From Caldilineaceae bacterium (GTDB lineage Bacteria; Chloroflexota; Anaerolineae; Caldilineales; Caldilineaceae), in NCBI GenBank assembly GCA_018003515.1, contig JAGNDO010000057.1, forward strand, positions 1 through 34,193: a DNA stretch of 34,193 nt, written 5' to 3'. Below are positions 32,255-34,193 of this stretch, piece after piece. The notes beneath the pieces are model-generated. The model was not told the origin of the DNA, ran no database searches, and saw nothing but the letters and a program-made list of their open reading frames with translations. Position numbers and translations under genes: made by a program. Position 1 is the first letter of the stretch, and each line of letters starts with the position of its first letter.

Positions 32255-33073
32255 ATGGGCAAGCTGCAAAAGGCGTGGGAGGTGGTGGGGACGTTGATCA
32301 AGAATCCCCAGGCCATCAGCCAGGTGCTGAAGGATGAGGAGTTGGGCCGCAAGCAGGTGCAGGAGGTACACGGGTTGGCCCAGGGCTTGCCCACGGTGGA
32401 TCTGCTGGACCTCTTCCCCAATTTTGACGTGACCGTGGACCCCTATTCCTTCTTGGAAGGCACCTCCACGATTCTGGATATTGCCCTGCTCAACGCCTTG
32501 GCCCGCAGCTTCGACGATTGCCACTATTTGGAGATCGGCACGTGGCGGGGGGAGAGTGTGGCCAATGTGGCCCGCTTCGCCACCAAATGCGTCTCGGTCA
32601 GCCTGTCCGAGGCGGAGTTGCGTCAGTTTGGCTTTGATGAGGCGTTTGTTCGGGTGCATCAGCTCTTCTCTGCCGGGCTGGAGAATGTGCAGCATATTGG
32701 CCACAATTCCCGCACCTTTGACTTTGCCGGTTTGCCGGAACGCTTTGACCTGACCTTTGTGGATGGGGATCACAGTTACGAGGCCATCAAGGCGGACACC
32801 CGCAGCGCCTTCACCATGCGCCGGGACGAGCGTTCGGTGATCGTGTGGCACGACTATGGATCGACCACGGAGCGAGTGCGCTGGAACACCTTGGCGGGCA
32901 TCTTGGACGGCTGCCCGGGGGATCTGCGGGGGCATCTCTACCACGTCTCCAACACCCTGTGCGCGGTCTACCTGCCCCCTGCCTTTGCTGTCGTCAGCGA
33001 GACCAGCTACACCAGCTTTCCGGCCTGGCCGAATAAGCAATTTCAGGTGACGATCTCGGCGCAGACAAGGTGA
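32255..33073 (+). CDS. Class I SAM-dependent methyltransferase (Methyltransf_24-like)
   Basis: ATG at 32255 follows GGAG at 9 bases. The 272-residue protein has a Rossmann core: YLEIGTWRGESVANVARFA near residues 91-109 (motif I with GxWxGxS), FDLTFVDGDHSYEAIKADT (about 165-183, with the catalytic-site DGDH typical of this type) and VIVWHDYG. It resembles methyltransferases that act on small molecules or glycans in polysaccharide and natural-product clusters. The N-terminal 60 residues are helical and unassigned. It is transcribed alone, convergent to the partial gene on its right. Confidence 0.85.
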   Translation: MGKLQKAWEVVGTLIKNPQAISQVLKDEELGRKQVQEVHGLAQGLPTVDLLDLFPNFDVTVDPYSFLEGTSTILDIALLNALARSFDDCHYLEIGTWRGESVANVARFATKCVSVSLSEAELRQFGFDEAFVRVHQLFSAGLENVQHIGHNSRTFDFAGLPERFDLTFVDGDHSYEAIKADTRSAFTMRRDERSVIVWHDYGSTTERVRWNTLAGILDGCPGDLRGHLYHVSNTLCAVYLPPAFAVVSETSYTSFPAWPNKQFQVTISAQTR

Positions 33074-33075
33074 AA

Positions 33076-33102
33076 AATAGGCCGCGGATGACGCGGCCTA
33101 TT
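33076..33102. terminator. Bidirectional terminator-like hairpin
   Basis: AATAGGCCGCG (33076-33086) pairs with CGCGGCCTATT (33092-33102) as an 11-bp perfect stem with a 5-base loop. A-rich bases on the left form a T-run on the minus strand. It lies between the convergent methyltransferase and DUF2079-like genes and overlaps the latter's stop (33098-33100). Confidence 0.75.
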
Positions 33103-34193
33103 CCTGTGCGACACAAGTCGCTGGGATGAGGGCGCAGGCTTGATCCGGGATGGGGGCGAGGGCGAAGGTGGGGTGGGCGAGGAGGAGTTCGGTGCTGTCG
33201 GTGCCGCTGATCTCGGCCCGGGTGCCGGTGGTGGGGTTGTAGAGACCGACGACGATCTGCCAGTCGCCGGGGGTGGCATCCGCAGGCAGGGTGAGTTGTC
33301 GCCAGTCCACGGGCAGATGGTTGCCTTCGACAAAGAAGCGGGGCGGGCCGTCGCTCTGGGCCACGGTTTGGCCGTTTTGGCGCAGGTGGATGAAGGGGAC
33401 GAGGCCGGGGGGTAGTTGGTTGTCCTGGCCCCAGGTGAGCCAGATGTCCAGGGGCTGGCCGGGACGCATGGTGGGGTGGGCCAGCCCGCCGGTGAGGGTG
33501 AGGGCGGTGCCGTCCGGCGTGGTGAAGGTGGCGGTGACGGGGTCGGGCGCTAGCCACGTCACGGCTGGAGAGGTGGGGAAGCGCAGGTGGGTTGTCTGCG
33601 CCCACCGTTGGTAGACGGCGAGAAGACCCAGGGAACCATCGGCGGTGTTGACGCTGACGGTTCCTTCTTTTTTGCCAGAAATTGGGCCGATGATGGGCAA
33701 ACGGTCAGCTGATTGGGCCGGGTCGGGGCCGTGGACCGCGCCGACGACGGCTCCCCAGGTGGGGGGGAGGAAGAGCCAGAGGGTGGTGAGGCGGAGGGTT
33801 TCGCCGGGCTGCCAGCGGTCGGGGGGATACCAGACCAGAGCCGGGGCGGCGACTTGGTCGAAGGTGTAGACCGTGTCGCCGCCGGGGGTGCGGAGTTCTA
33901 GCCACGGGCGCACGGAGCCGGGCACGAAGTCCGGGCCGACCTGCCAGAAGGTGGTGACTTTGGTCTGCCGCCAGCGGGGCCAATCTTCGATTTCGATGCC
34001 GGTGGCGGTGAGGGGGCCGAAGGGGATTGGGGGGTGGGGATTGGGGATTGGGGGGTGGGGATTGGGGATTGGGGATTGGGCGCGGGCGAAATTGTAGAAG
34101 GCGTCGGGGAGGGTTTTGGTTGGGGTGTTTTTGGCCAGGAGCAGGAAGCCGTCGGTGGCGTCGATGAGGCCCCAGTCGGCGGCGAGGAGGGCG
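33098..34193 (-). CDS. C-terminal part of DUF2079-like membrane glycosyltransferase (partial)
   Basis: The frame is open from 33098 to the right edge with no stop, so the true start lies outside. The visible 365 residues begin with ALLAADWGLIDATDGFLLLA and LPDAFYNFAR, a pattern I recall from the end of DUF2079 membrane proteins. They continue with a soluble, beta-rich, extracytoplasmic region (WLELRTPGGDTVYTFDQVAAP ... LPADATPGDWQIVVGLYNP) similar in style to the C-terminal half of the GT39 protein. A repeat-derived segment PIPNPHPPIPNPHPPIP (from 34022-34080) is inserted. Hydrolase or transferase motifs would be in the missing part. Confidence 0.7.
   Translation of the reverse strand, partial: ALLAADWGLIDATDGFLLLAKNTPTKTLPDAFYNFARAQSPIPNPHPPIPNPHPPIPFGPLTATGIEIEDWPRWRQTKVTTFWQVGPDFVPGSVRPWLELRTPGGDTVYTFDQVAAPALVWYPPDRWQPGETLRLTTLWLFLPPTWGAVVGAVHGPDPAQSADRLPIIGPISGKKEGTVSVNTADGSLGLLAVYQRWAQTTHLRFPTSPAVTWLAPDPVTATFTTPDGTALTLTGGLAHPTMRPGQPLDIWLTWGQDNQLPPGLVPFIHLRQNGQTVAQSDGPPRFFVEGNHLPVDWRQLTLPADATPGDWQIVVGLYNPTTGTRAEISGTDSTELLLAHPTFALAPIPDQACALIPATCVAQE
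34022..34080. repeat. GGGATTG/GGGGGTG heptamer tract in DUF2079-like gene
   Basis: About eight 7-bp units of GGGATTG and GGGGGTG lie in frame with the DUF2079-like protein. The G-rich plus strand could form G-quadruplexes. Confidence 0.88.

Noticed and set aside
32087-33040. Minus-strand frame of 317 codons over the SAM methyltransferase
   Set aside because: The plus-strand frame carries the methyltransferase motifs; the minus frame has none.

Overview
The window looks like a GC-rich bacterial chromosome segment, most likely from a filamentous Chloroflexota (Anaerolineae/Caldilineae-like) genome. The basis is inference: very large GT39/DUF2079-type membrane glycosyltransferases, FISUMP-domain proteins, GTG/TTG starts, and abundant short tandem repeats and palindromes running through coding sequence. 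A cyanobacterium-like repeat load (STRR1-type heptamers) is the main alternative hint. No rRNA or tRNA was seen. || Layout. (1) Positions 1-263: the 5' end of an IS630-type transposase leaving the window, a strong hairpin and a possible promoter. (2) 264-20274: one unidirectional run of 18 genes, mostly overlapping or separated by fewer than 60 bases. It begins with an unusual block: a NirJ/AhbD-like radical SAM/SPASM protein, a DUF2148 iron-sulfur-type protein, a CobJ-like tetrapyrrole methylase, an M1-like metallopeptidase, a GT2, an ATP-grasp-like protein, two FISUMP proteins, a ThuA/GATase-like protein and a sulfotransferase. It passes without a break into a Wzx/Wzy-type exopolysaccharide cluster: WbqC, DegT aminotransferase, Wzx flippase, TPR membrane protein, Wzy/ligase, two GT4, one ExoA-like GT2 and the initiating sugar transferase. 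(3) 20275-21854: a possible RiPP-like small peptide, a terminator, a TumE-type toxin-antitoxin pair with its own promoter, a second near-identical hairpin, and a tandem array of 20-bp dyads. (4) 21855-29760, minus strand: DUF4269 protein, GT2, EamA transporter, GT2, FlgD-Ig lipoprotein and a 1012-aa GT39 protein. (5) 29829-32041, minus strand: a restriction-modification pair. (6) 32255-33073: a SAM methyltransferase, convergent with a partial DUF2079-like membrane protein that runs off the right edge. || How the parts fit. The plus-strand cluster plausibly builds, modifies (amino sugar, sulfate) and exports a surface polysaccharide, with an attached enzymatic block of unknown product. The most striking feature of the right half is that several families of short tandem repeats and one long nested palindrome sit in frame inside glycosyltransferase genes, supplying extra peptide segments, a start region and a stop codon without breaking the reading frames.
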